Assembly: GCA_030844895.1 (NCBI GenBank)
Contig: CM061226.1
Coordinates: 101,270,687 to 101,334,686, forward strand
Direction of reading: 5' to 3'
Origin: Ambrosia x helenae
Taxonomy: Eukaryota; Streptophyta; Magnoliopsida; Asterales; Asteraceae
DNA length: 64,000 bases
Positions 13,854 through 24,060 of the stretch are shown piece by piece. The position numbers and the translations under genes are program-made. A model generated the notes under the pieces. It did not search any database, was not told the DNA's origin, and saw only the letters and a program-made list of their open reading frames with translations. The first letter of the stretch is position 1. Every line of letters begins with the position of its first letter.

Positions 13854-15529
13854 TGATGCATTGCAAAATACATCTGTTTTCGGTCTATAGTTTATATTAT
13901 TTTCAAGTCAGTTTGTGTCGTTTTTGTGGTATTTTCGTATTCTATTTAGTATTTTGTGTTGCACATGAGTCCGGGCAAAAAGGAAGTAAAATGGAGCTTA
14001 AACGAGAAAAAACGAGCCTCCGGACGAGTCACGGTTGATCGGGAAGTCGAAAAAAGAAAAAAATGAAAAATTATGTCTCGTCACGCTACATGACGGGAAA
14101 GAGCACATCTGGTCACACGACGTGACGGATCCCCCCTGATCCTGAAGCTGGTCACGCTACGTGACCACATCACCTGAAGCCCGTCACGCTACGTGACGGG
14201 AGTAAAAACGTGAAAAACTTGGTTTTTGGCCCAATTTCGATATTAAAAACCCTAGAACGGCCATGAATCGTTTTTATCATCACTTTTGACAAGGAGAAGC
14301 TACTCTGGAGCACTAGGAGGTGAGAGAAAGGCCAAGGGTCAAGATTTTGAGCATTGGGATCGAGAGTTTCGGGTTTTAATCATTCGGGTTCTTCGTTCCT
14401 TTGTTCTTTTGAATTGCAAACTATGTTTCATGAACTTAGAATTGATTTTATTCCTGTTTTGAACATGTTTATTGACTAGATTTTCATTACTACTTAGGTT
14501 ATGATGAATACTCATGATTGAATGAACGTTTTTTATGGTTTTTTGGAACTTAGACTATGGGTTGATGATTTAGTAAAGACTTTGATTATTTTTGATCTGG
14601 TGTTTATGCGTACTTAGTTTTGTTCAATTGATAATTATTTACTCCACATGCGTTTTTGTGAATGTCTTTCATGTATGAATGCGTGTTAGGTTGTGGACTG
14701 TGTGTTAGCAACTAGTTTATGGTAAATTGCTAGTGTTATCCATAGGAGTGGTTTTTGTTAATTGGGTAGTTCTAGGTATTCTTCCAATTCCAATAGCTGT
14801 AAGGTGCGGGATTGTCGATATGTCTAGGGTGTTAAATTGCTAGATTTAGATGCTTTGTAAGAAGATCTTCCTAGTTTCCTTATCACTACTTGCGTATCGA
14901 GTCAGGTCAGGTTTTCTATAGTTACCCCTTGCACTCTTAGTGTAGTGAGGATTTCGCGCTGTAAGGTAGACTGTCTAGCGGGTACTTTATCATCAGAGTA
15001 GGTAAGCCTGTAAGGGTAACCTCTCAATCGGTAGTTTAACGGCTTATAGGTAACCTTAGGTTTCTCCTTGAGAAGGGTCGAGGGTCCTCTAGTTTATCCT
15101 GTAAGTTTAGTATCTGAAGATCCCGGCTCCATAGCTAGTTCCATAACCATATAAGTTCGTCAGTCATGAGTAGGATTCTAACCTAGGTAGTATTTCCACC
15201 ATTATTTGAATTTGGTTCAGCTCAGTTCACGTCTTAAGTTCAGTTTAGTTTATTTTAGTTAATCTTTATTTTTCTTAAATTTAGTTTTTAGTAAACCCCT
15301 CTCTAAAATAATAAATAGTTTTATTTCAGTTTTAGATAAGTTTTCAAGTCTAGTTACTGTTTTCCTTTAGAGTCCTGTGGGTTCGATATCCGGACTTACT
15401 GTAGCTTTACTAGAGTCGATAGGTTCACTTGCCTGTCAGTAGTTTAGTTTTAGAGAGCCTAGAGTATTACTAGGTGTCTAGTTTTAGGTTTAATTTAGTT
15501 ATTTTTATTAAACTACTTTTAGCACATCA
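13854..15529 (+). repeat. 5' LTR of the Athila element (1676 bp)
   Basis: Begins TGATGCATTGC right after the catac duplication and ends GCACATCA just before the primer site. Four copies of a palindrome around GTCACGCTACGTGAC lie at 14079-14095, 14111-14127, 14150-14166 and 14181-14198, in what should be the U3 region. The first 289 bp (13854-14142) have no counterpart in the 3' LTR. Confidence 0.92.
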
Positions 15530-15535
15530 AGTTTT

Positions 15536-15553
15536 TAGCGCCGTTGCCGGGGA
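15536..15553 (+). promoter_or_regulatory. Primer binding site, tRNA-Asp type
   Basis: TAGCGCCGTTGCCGGGGA lies 6 bp past the 5' LTR end. Athila-lineage elements use a tRNA-Asp-complementary site TGGCGCCGTTGCCGGGGA; this one differs at the second base. The second LTR element here has the exact form at 42487. Confidence 0.9.
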
Positions 15554-15733
15554 CTCTTGGCGATTGCGTTAATTAGCTTTGATTGAACTTATCTGAAATA
15601 TCTGTGCTATTTGTTATTTTTATTTTTTTCAGTTAATTTTTAATTTTTATTTTTATTTCGAGTCTTTTCTATTTTTCTTAGTTTCTTCTATCTACTTTTC
15701 TCTTACTTCTCTTATTTTCTACTCTGCAGTTTT

Positions 15734-17098
15734 ATGCCAGTTACTCGTTCGAGGAGCAAGTCAGCTGCTGAAGTTAAGCTTGAAGAGGTAAGTTCTTCTA
15801 GCTCTTGTTCTTCTAGGTCGTCTTCCCCACCACCCAGTCCACCACCAAACCTTTCCCAAATGGCTGAGCGTCGCACTGTCCACCAACAATCCACCCAGGG
15901 TTTTACGGGAGTTAACTCCCCTATTACCATTCCAGCCATCAACAATGATGGGTCCTGGCAGATACCCTCCTACATCATGACGGCCATTAATAACACCTGT
16001 CAATTCCACGGCCGCGATGATGAGAATGCCCCGACTCACATAGCCCGTCTGACTCGCATCCTAGCTACCTTTAAGCTACAGGGTGCCACAGATGATGCTA
16101 AATTCCTCCACTTGTTCCCCTTTTCCCTTTCTGGTCGAGCCGCCACTTGGCTCGACTCTCACCCTACTGACACTTTTACCACTTGGGATGCCCTTAAAGA
16201 AGCTTTTCTGAATAAGTACTTTCCACCTAGCAAGGCATCCCGCCTTCGCGATCAGATCCATTCGTTCCAGATGGAACCTGATGAGCCTTATTATCTTGCA
16301 TGGGAGCGTTTTCAAAACCTGCTTAGCAGGTGCTCCCAACATGGTCTGACTGATTGGGCCCTTGTAGAGAAATTCTACAATGGCTTAACTTATGAGGCAA
16401 AGAACCGCTTTGATACTTCTGCAGGCGGCCACATGATGGGTAAGAAAACTGCGGCCGAATGCAATGACTTATTTGAAAGTTTTGCCCAAACAGACCATGA
16501 GCAGCAGACTTTAATCAGGAATTCCATTCCTGCACCTAGTACCACCTCACCATCTCGAGGTGTTCACCAAGTCACATTGGATACTAGTGTGGCTGCTGCT
16601 TTAGATGCATTAACTAAGGAAGTGAAGGAGTTGAAGTTGAAATCTGAAAAGTGTGAGATGTGTAGGGGAGGGCATGCTACTTCTAAATGTCCTTTGATTC
16701 ATCAGGATGAGCAGGTGGATTTTGTAGGCGGTCAGAACCGCGGGTCAAATAACTCTTATGGAAATTCTTACAACCCAGGTTGGAGGAATCATCCAAACTT
16801 CAGCTGGAAGTCTTCCGGTAATCCCCCTGGTTTCTCCTCAAACTCCACTCATAACCAGGGGCAGGGTCAGTATTCGGGAGGAAATTCGGGTAATAAGGTA
16901 GGTTCGGGTATTGAGGGTGGTTTGGGTGAAATAAAAGAACTTTTAACCCAGTTAGTAGCTAAGGATGCCCACACCCAGAAAACTCTTGCAGAGCATGACA
17001 CCTTGTTGAAAAATCACCACTCTGCATTTTTGGATCTTCAGCGTACTGTTGGTGATATTGCTAGGCAGTTGGAAGAGCGGCCCCAAGGCCAGTTCTAG
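15734..17098 (+). CDS. gag: Athila gag polyprotein
   Basis: Capsid/nucleocapsid protein that packages the element's RNA into cytoplasmic particles. It has 454 codons, starting at the first ATG after the primer site and leader. The Retrotrans_gag-type core spans about residues 115-235 (AATWLDSHPTDTFTTWDALK, EAFLNKYFPPSK, WERFQNLLSRC, EKFYNGL). A CX2CX3HX4C zinc-knuckle variant (CEMCRGGHATSKC) lies near residue 306. A Gly/Asn/Ser-rich stretch follows, then a helical tail. It ends in TAG at 17096-17098, but the same frame then stays open for about 40 codons with sequence typical of the Athila gag-pol link (KAVTTRSG), so the stop looks like an in-frame nonsense mutation in an originally continuous gag-pol frame. 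Confidence 0.92.
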   Translation: MPVTRSRSKSAAEVKLEEVSSSSSCSSRSSSPPPSPPPNLSQMAERRTVHQQSTQGFTGVNSPITIPAINNDGSWQIPSYIMTAINNTCQFHGRDDENAPTHIARLTRILATFKLQGATDDAKFLHLFPFSLSGRAATWLDSHPTDTFTTWDALKEAFLNKYFPPSKASRLRDQIHSFQMEPDEPYYLAWERFQNLLSRCSQHGLTDWALVEKFYNGLTYEAKNRFDTSAGGHMMGKKTAAECNDLFESFAQTDHEQQTLIRNSIPAPSTTSPSRGVHQVTLDTSVAAALDALTKEVKELKLKSEKCEMCRGGHATSKCPLIHQDEQVDFVGGQNRGSNNSYGNSYNPGWRNHPNFSWKSSGNPPGFSSNSTHNQGQGQYSGGNSGNKVGSGIEGGLGEIKELLTQLVAKDAHTQKTLAEHDTLLKNHHSAFLDLQRTVGDIARQLEERPQGQF

Positions 17099-17210
17099 GG
17101 TAGTACTCAACCCAACCCAGCCGCCCAACTGAAAGCAGTCACCACTCGTAGTGGTAGAGGGGCAGAGAGAGTTAGTGAGCAGGTAGAGAGTGAGGTAGAG
17201 GAGCAGTTAG

Positions 17211-20200
17211 ATGAGGAAAATAGAGATGGAGGCTCCTAGTAGGGTGCAACCTAGGCTAGTCCCAGTAAGTACCGCACCAAATAATGAGCCTCAGATAGAG
17301 AAGGTTGTAGGTAGGACACCCACACCGATTAGGCCTACCCCTGAGATTGATCCTTCTCGTCTTCCATACCCAGCCCGTCTTAGGAACCAGAAATATGCTA
17401 AGGAGTATGGACATTTTCTAGATATGTTTAAGCAGCTCAAAATCAATCTCCCGTTTATTGAGGCCCTCCAGCATATGCCTAAATATGCCAAATTCCTTAA
17501 AGATCTTCTGAAAAGGAAAGATAGGCTGGGGGAGGTCTCAAACATTCCATTGACTGCGGGATGTTCTGCGGTGGTTTTGAACAAGCTACCGGAGAAATTG
17601 ACAGATCCCGGGATTTTTACAATCCCGTGTATGTTTGGTAGTGACACTCAAAACCACGCGTTGGCAGACTTAGGTGCTAGTATCAACCTGATGCCTTATT
17701 CTCTTTATGAGAAACTAGACCTAGGTGACCTGACCCCAACGCGCATGACTTTATCCCTTGCTGACCGATCGGTCAAATATCCACGGGGCATTGTGGAAAA
17801 CTTGTTGGTGAAAGTTGATAAATTTGTTTTCCCCGTGGATTTCGTTATTCTTGACATGGAGGTAGACGACAAAGTACCTCTAATTCTAGGTCGTCCGTTT
17901 CTGCGTACCGCCAAGGCACTCATTGATGTCTTTGACGGAAAGATCACTCTACGCGTAGGAGATGAGACGGTCATATTTGAGATCGTCAAATCCATGAGAT
18001 ACCCCGGTAGTCAAGACGATTTTAGCGGTCCCACTGACTCTGTTTACTTCAGAAATTCTTTTATCTCTCGTGTGGACCGATGTCTTGATTACATCTGTGG
18101 GGGTGATTTGGTAGTTGAGACCCATGATGAGGAGTTAGAGTTAGTTGGGGAGGAAGCCCCTTTGTTTCCCGAGGCATTAGAGATTAGTGAGGTTCGTGAG
18201 GAGAGTAGTAAACCTTCATTAGAGATACCACCGCCTTTAGAACTTAAGGTTTTACCCTCTCACTTAGAGTATGCCTACTTAGGGGAGAATGCTAGTTTGC
18301 CCGTTATTATTTCATCTAAACTGACGGAAGAGGAGAAGAGTCGGTTGCTTTATGTGTTGAAGGCGCATAAGCAGGCCATTGCATGGAGGCTCTCTGACAT
18401 CAAGGGCATCAGCCCTACCTACTGCACCCATAGGATACTCATGGAGGATAATTATAAGCCTGTGGTGCAGCCTCAGAGACGCCTAAATCCGAACATGCAG
18501 GAAGTAGTTAGGAACGAGGTTCTTAAGCTCATGGATGCTGGTCTGATCTATCCCATATCTGATTCCCCGTGGGTGAGCCCGACTCAGGTTGTCCCTAAGA
18601 AGGGAGGGATGACTGTGGTCACTAATGAGAAAAATGAGCTAATTCCCACTCGTACTGTCACTTATTGGCGTGTCTGTATTGATTATAGGAGACTAAATGA
18701 TGCCACCAGGAAAGACCATTTTCCTCTCCCGTTCATTGATCAGATGTTGGAGCGTTTGGCAGGGCAGCAGTTTTACTGTTTCCTTGACGGATTTTCAGGT
18801 TATTTCCAGATCCCCATTGCACCGGAGGATCAGGAGAAGACCACCTTTACATGCCCCTATGGCACTTATGCGTATCGCCGCATGCCGTTTGGGTTATGTA
18901 ACGCTCCGGCCACCTTTCAGCGTTGCATGATAGCTATTTTTCAGGATATGATTGAGACGTCTATGGAGGTTTTCATGGATGATTTTTCGGTTTATGGTAG
19001 CTCCTTTGATGTTTGCTTGGTTAACTTAGAGAGGATGCTAGAGAAATGTGTAGAGTCTAAGTTAATGTTGAATTGGGAGAAGTGTCACTTTATGGTGACT
19101 GAGGGGATAGTTCTAGGACATAAGATTTCTAGGGATGGTATAGAGGTTGATAGGGCTAAGATTGACACCATTAGTAGGCTTCCACCTCCAACCAATGTTA
19201 AGTCCATTCGTAGTTTTATAGGTCATGCGGGCTTCTATCGTAGGTTCATTAAGGATTTCTCCAAAATCACTCGCCCCATGACCCGTCTTCTTGAGAAAGA
19301 CGTTCCTTTTGTCTTTGATGAGGAGTGTCTTAAGGCTTTTGAGTTTTTGAAGGAGCGGTTGGTGAGTGCTCCTATCTTAGTTTCACCCGACTGGATCTTA
19401 CCTTTTGAGCTCATGTGTGATGCGAGTGACTACGCAGTCTGGGCAGTCTTAGGGCAAAGGCGTGACAAACACTTTCATCCTATCTATTACGCCAGCAAGA
19501 CCCTTAATGATGCTCAGGAGAACTACACAACTACCGAGAAAGAGCTCTTGGCGGTTGTGTTTGCTTTTGATAAATTCCGTTCTTATCTCGTGCTTTCCAG
19601 AACCACCGTCTTTACTGATCACTCGGCTTTGCGGTTTCTTTTCGCAAAGAAGGACGCCAAACCTCGTCTAATTCGGTGGATTCTTTTGCTTTCGGAATTT
19701 GATATTGAGATTAAGGATAAACGGGGAGCAGAGAACGTGGCTGCAGATCACCTTTCCCGTTTGGAGGATCCGAGTAGAGAGGAGATTCGTGAGGAGGCGA
19801 TTGGAGATAAATTCCCTCACGAGTCCATAGATTTTGTTGAGGCTGAGAAGCAAGGTATGCCATGGTTCACTGATTTGGCAAACTATCATGCTCATGGGAT
19901 GGTGGTAGAGGGTATGAATACCCAACAGCGTAAGAAGTTTCTTAGAGAAGCTACTAAGTATGTGTGGGATGATCCTTTTCTGTTTAGAATAGGAAGTGAT
20001 AGAATTCTGAGGAGATGTGTTAGTAGAGAGGAGGGTCTAGAGATCATTAGGCACTGTCATGAGAGTCTTTATGGAGGGAACCATGCTCATCACACTACAG
20101 CTCAGAAGGTCTTTGATAGTGGTTTTTATTGGCCTTCAGTGGTGAAGGATTCCCTCAATTTCGTGAAGCGGTGCGACGCTTGTCAACGCACCGGTAACAT

Positions 20201-21164
20201 TTCATCCAAGGATGAGATGCCTCAGAACCCCATTCAGGTTCTTGAAGTTTTTGATGTATGGGGCATTGATTTCATGGGACCGTTCCCCATTTCTGGAGGG
20301 AACCGGTACATCCTCGTGGCCATTGATTATGTTTCCAAGTGGGTAGAAGCGCAAGCTCTACCTACAAATGATGCCCGAGTGGTGGTGAAATTCTTGAAGA
20401 AGTTATTCACTCGGTTCGGTACTCCTAAGGCACTTATTAGTGACCGTGGCACGCATTTCTGTAACACCTTGATGGAAAAGGTGTTAGCGCGCTACGGGGT
20501 CACTCACCGTCTATCTACCGCTTACCATCCTCAAACAAGCGGTCAAGTGGAGAATGCGAACCGTGGAGTGAAGAGAATCCTTGAAAAAACCGTTGGGAAA
20601 AGTCGGAAGGATTGGTCTGACAAGCTAGATGATGCGCTTTGGGCATTTAGAACTGCATACAAAACACCGTTAGGCACTACTCCGTTTATGATTGTCTACG
20701 GTAAAGCATGTCATCTCCCCGTTGAGCTAGAACATCGAGCTCTTTGGGCCCTTAAGGCAGTTAATCTTGATCTGACCGAAGCGGCAAAGCGACGATACTT
20801 TCAACTTCATGAGTTAGAGGAGCTTCGAGATGCAGCGTATGCGCGGTCTTTGAATATTAAAGAGAGGACTAAAGCGTTGCATGATAGGAGATTGAAAGGT
20901 GTGAAGGAGTTTAAGAAGGGTGATCAGGTGCTTTTATATAATTCTCGTCTGAAGTTGTTTGGAGGAAAGCTCAAATCTAAGTGGGCGGGACCGTATACAG
21001 TGAAAGAAGTGTTCCCGTATGGCACCATTGAACTCCTACATGTTGATGAGGGAAAAACATGGAAGGTTAACGGTCACATGTTGAAGCATTATATTGGGGG
21101 ACCGTTAGACACGAGCGAGAGTGAGGAAACTCCTCTCGAAATTCCTGAGAAGATGAGTACTTAG
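17211..21164 (+). CDS. pol: Athila pol polyprotein (PR-RT-RH-INT)
   Basis: 1317 codons encoding the enzymes for reverse transcription and integration. The protease motif DLGASINLMP is near residue 152. The reverse transcriptase spans about 440-660, with FLDGFSGYFQIP, MPFGLCNAPATFQR and the catalytic FMDD at about 588. RNase H begins with CDASDYAVWAVLGQ near 735, then KELLAVVFAF and TDHSALRFL. The integrase has an H-H-C-C zinc motif (HESLYGGNHAHHT to CDACQR), then the DDE residues in GIDFMGPFP, ISDRGTHF and HPQTSGQVENANR. It ends with a GAGPY-type segment (KSKWAGPYTV) and no chromodomain, as expected for Athila. All catalytic motifs are intact. The frame is offset from gag, so a frameshift between about 17150 and 17230 separates them, and the ATG at 17211 is probably not a native start. 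Confidence 0.95.
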   Translation: MRKIEMEAPSRVQPRLVPVSTAPNNEPQIEKVVGRTPTPIRPTPEIDPSRLPYPARLRNQKYAKEYGHFLDMFKQLKINLPFIEALQHMPKYAKFLKDLLKRKDRLGEVSNIPLTAGCSAVVLNKLPEKLTDPGIFTIPCMFGSDTQNHALADLGASINLMPYSLYEKLDLGDLTPTRMTLSLADRSVKYPRGIVENLLVKVDKFVFPVDFVILDMEVDDKVPLILGRPFLRTAKALIDVFDGKITLRVGDETVIFEIVKSMRYPGSQDDFSGPTDSVYFRNSFISRVDRCLDYICGGDLVVETHDEELELVGEEAPLFPEALEISEVREESSKPSLEIPPPLELKVLPSHLEYAYLGENASLPVIISSKLTEEEKSRLLYVLKAHKQAIAWRLSDIKGISPTYCTHRILMEDNYKPVVQPQRRLNPNMQEVVRNEVLKLMDAGLIYPISDSPWVSPTQVVPKKGGMTVVTNEKNELIPTRTVTYWRVCIDYRRLNDATRKDHFPLPFIDQMLERLAGQQFYCFLDGFSGYFQIPIAPEDQEKTTFTCPYGTYAYRRMPFGLCNAPATFQRCMIAIFQDMIETSMEVFMDDFSVYGSSFDVCLVNLERMLEKCVESKLMLNWEKCHFMVTEGIVLGHKISRDGIEVDRAKIDTISRLPPPTNVKSIRSFIGHAGFYRRFIKDFSKITRPMTRLLEKDVPFVFDEECLKAFEFLKERLVSAPILVSPDWILPFELMCDASDYAVWAVLGQRRDKHFHPIYYASKTLNDAQENYTTTEKELLAVVFAFDKFRSYLVLSRTTVFTDHSALRFLFAKKDAKPRLIRWILLLSEFDIEIKDKRGAENVAADHLSRLEDPSREEIREEAIGDKFPHESIDFVEAEKQGMPWFTDLANYHAHGMVVEGMNTQQRKKFLREATKYVWDDPFLFRIGSDRILRRCVSREEGLEIIRHCHESLYGGNHAHHTTAQKVFDSGFYWPSVVKDSLNFVKRCDACQRTGNISSKDEMPQNPIQVLEVFDVWGIDFMGPFPISGGNRYILVAIDYVSKWVEAQALPTNDARVVVKFLKKLFTRFGTPKALISDRGTHFCNTLMEKVLARYGVTHRLSTAYHPQTSGQVENANRGVKRILEKTVGKSRKDWSDKLDDALWAFRTAYKTPLGTTPFMIVYGKACHLPVELEHRALWALKAVNLDLTEAAKRRYFQLHELEELRDAAYARSLNIKERTKALHDRRLKGVKEFKKGDQVLLYNSRLKLFGGKLKSKWAGPYTVKEVFPYGTIELLHVDEGKTWKVNGHMLKHYIGGPLDTSESEETPLEIPEKMST

Positions 21165-21350
21165 AGTTCTTGGGTGAAAATCCCAAGTGTAGAGTTTGTA
21201 GACATTCATTTTCTTTTAATTTATAACTTACTTAGTAGTTTTCTGTTTTGTTTTTTTCGTTTTTCGGGTTGTGTTTTTGTGTGTCGACAGCATCATGCAG
21301 GAATTCATAGCTAAATCATAGAAGGGAACACCGAGAAAGCAAGTACAGGC

Positions 21351-22721
21351 ATGGCAGGTGAGTCGTCGTCTCGCGCTGGTCAAAAACGGAAGAAGGCACC
21401 CGCATCAACCCCAAGGCAGGTACCAGCACAGCAGGAGAATGCTCGAGAAAAACATCAGAGACGCCGAGAGATTCTATATTCGGCACCGGAGACACTCACA
21501 ATATGCACAAGAGAGGACCTCAGGCGACATACTCTCCTACAGTTTCAGGAAGGTACCAGAGAAGTAGAGAAGTGTGATGTTTTGGTTGATACAGAGCTTT
21601 TAGTACCGCGCACGATTGACTGGGATTGGCTGCATACAGTGGGTCAGCGAGAAAGAATTGAGGGATTGCTGGGGCCTAGGTTTAAGCGGGTGTTAACTTG
21701 TGATAAAGAACATTACGAGGAGCTGATCATTGAATTTCACTCTACATTTAAGCATAAGGAAGGCACATTTGCTGAGCGGGATGCAGTGTCGTTTTCTCTG
21801 GGTAGGGTACTTTATGAAATGTCTATACCTGATTTCGATCTGGTTAGTGGCTTCTACACGAGTGAGGAGGTTGCGACTCCAGGTTTCTTGACTAGTTTGA
21901 GAGGAGCTTATAAGGTGGAGAAAGAGTATAGTTTGACAGTGCATGATTTAACTGAATTTTGGGAGACCATTGCTATTACACCGTTTTCTAAAAATTTGGC
22001 TGGAACAGATATTCGGGATCCGGTTTACAGGTATATACTTTAGATTTTGTCATGTACTTTGGTGGGTAGGAAATCAGGAGAGAATAAGGTGAACTGGATA
22101 GATCTTTTCTGCTTGTTATGTATGGTTCAGGGCCGAGAGGCCAATTTAGCTAGTGTGTTGGCTTGGTCTTTTGCTAGGCCAGGGAGGGGAGGAGACCGGG
22201 CTGCTTTAGACATGGGTCCATATATTACTGTTTTAGCAGAGAATTTGAAGGTTTTTGACAGGTATAAAAAGAGTTACTTAGTGGAGGGGCCAATGGCCAA
22301 GTATTTTGGAGAGAAAGAGCTTAAGCAGGCAGGCATTTTAGTATTGACTGATCCTGTGGAATGGGACACAGTTATCCCAGGTCCACAGGTACCACCCCCC
22401 GAGGGGTCAGCAGCAGCTGAGGCACTCCAGGCCGGCATCCCTACTCGTTTACAGAGACCTAGGCATAGGAGAGAGTTGCCTGGTCGTCAGTATCCTCTTA
22501 GAGAGCCACCTCCAGTACCATTGACTTTACAGGCACTTTGTGAGAGGACAGATAGGCAGTATTTGGAGTTACGGGAGTTGATTGTTGCAGGTCATCACAG
22601 ACAGGAGGACATGTGGAGGTGTATGATGGGAGCAATGAACCTTGCTATCCCAGACAGTTTCAGAGCCCTAGAGCCGCATGTGCCGCAGGATGAGCCACCA
22701 GGTGGAGCTGATGAGACTTAG
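21351..22721 (+). pseudogene. Athila env-like / third ORF with one in-frame stop
   Basis: Two segments in the same frame, 21351-22043 (230 codons) and 22044-22721, are separated only by the TAG at 22041-22043. The N-terminus is basic (AGQKRKKAPAS). It is followed by the block FKRVLTCDKEHYEELIIEF, FSLGRVLYEMSIPDFDLVSGF and, after the stop, TLVGRKSGENKVNWIDLFCL. This pattern resembles the downstream ORF of Athila elements, often called env-like and related to the ATHILA ORF family in protein databases (my recollection, not searched). I see no clear signal peptide or membrane anchor in this copy. A single base change explains the break. Confidence 0.8.
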
Positions 22722-24060
22722 TGTGGGGATGGAAGTGCAGCATGATCACTGGTTTAGTATTTTTCCTTTATTTTTCTTTTATCTGATGTTTTGATTTGAT
22801 CATGGTCTGTACTAAACTTGATATATTTTGATACTTTGGGTACTGGGATGGTTGGTTGGTGATGTTTTGTTTATATATATATCTGGTGGTTTATGGTTTG
22901 TGAGTGTGGTTTAGCATGATGAACCGCTTTCGTTCGTGTGTGGGAGTTTGGAATTGTTTGCTGAGCACATTCGAATTGGAGGGCATGTTTTTGGATTAGA
23001 CTGGCACATGACAGTCTTGCTATATTTCCAGCTAAGTCTTTTCCTTTTTATCTTTTCTTTTTGTTTTTCTTTTTTGTTTAGTGTCAGTATTATTGCGTTT
23101 GAGTCAGTTGTCTATTCCTGCATTGGGGACAATGCAAAATTTAAGTGTGGGGATGGACCGTGTCTGTCATAGTCGAAAAATTAAAAAAAATAAAAAAAAA
23201 TAAAAAAATGAAAAAATGAAAAAAAAATGTCCCTGATTTTGAAGTTTGCATTATATAAAATATGGAAGATGATAGGTAAAGTTAGGTGTCCGGTTTTCGA
23301 ATAGTATGTATAATAAGAGATTAAAATTGATTGAAAGCGTGTCTGATTTGGGATATGTGGGTAGGCTCAACCGGTAGAAAGGTTTCCTTTGAAAAGTAAT
23401 AAATTAATTATGTTAAGCTATTTTGTGGGTTCTCATCTAGGAGAAACGGGGAGACCGAAACCGCCAAAAATAGTATAAGAAGCACCGTTATAAGTTTAAA
23501 ACCGTTAGAATTTCTAATCACTTTAAAAAAAATTTAGAAATCAAAGCAAAAATGTTGAAGCTTAAGGTGCCTGGCCACTGGGATAGCGACTTGGATTGGT
23601 CACACCCTCTGAGTTAAGTATGCTGAGATTGAAAAAAAAAATGCTGAAGCTTAAGGTGCCTGGCCACTAGGATAGCGACTTGGATTGGTCACACCCTCTG
23701 AGTTAAGTATGATGAAAAAAAAGTGATTTTAAATTCTCTTGGTTTTCTACATAAGACGGTTGGGAAATGGTCAATTGGTCGTTCCTTTAGCTTCATAAGC
23801 TTAAGGCGGGATTAGGAGGAACTGTGCCTTCCTTTGAGTGAGACCCTAGATAGACTAATCAACATGAACTTAACATAAATAAAAAGGGGGCTTGGAAACC
23901 GGTTTGGGTTTAAGAGGATCAATATATCTGCAATCGCAATCAACACATTAGTAGATTATTAATTAAGTAGCCTATGTTTTGAAACCGGATGTAAACCTAA
24001 CTGTGATTCCATAGCATAATTCTTTTTCAGGGACGAAAAAACATAATTCTTTTGAGTTTC
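22722..24060 (+). other. Athila 3' non-coding tract
   Basis: No ORF is credible. The motif GGGGACAATGC followed by AAGTGTGGGGATGG at 23143-23156 matches the similar motif in the second LTR element at about 43972-44000. An A-rich run lies near 23175-23230. A tandem duplication of about 80 bp occurs at 23549-23710 (both copies contain GCTTAAGGTGCCTGGCCACT). The junction with the truncated 3' LTR lies at 24060/24061, with no polypurine tract beside it, and CATAATTCTTTT is repeated near 24017 and 24050. Confidence 0.75.

Noticed and set aside
15712..19925. Minus-strand ORFs across gag and pol
   Set aside because: Shadows of the plus-strand retrotransposon frames, which carry the recognisable domains.
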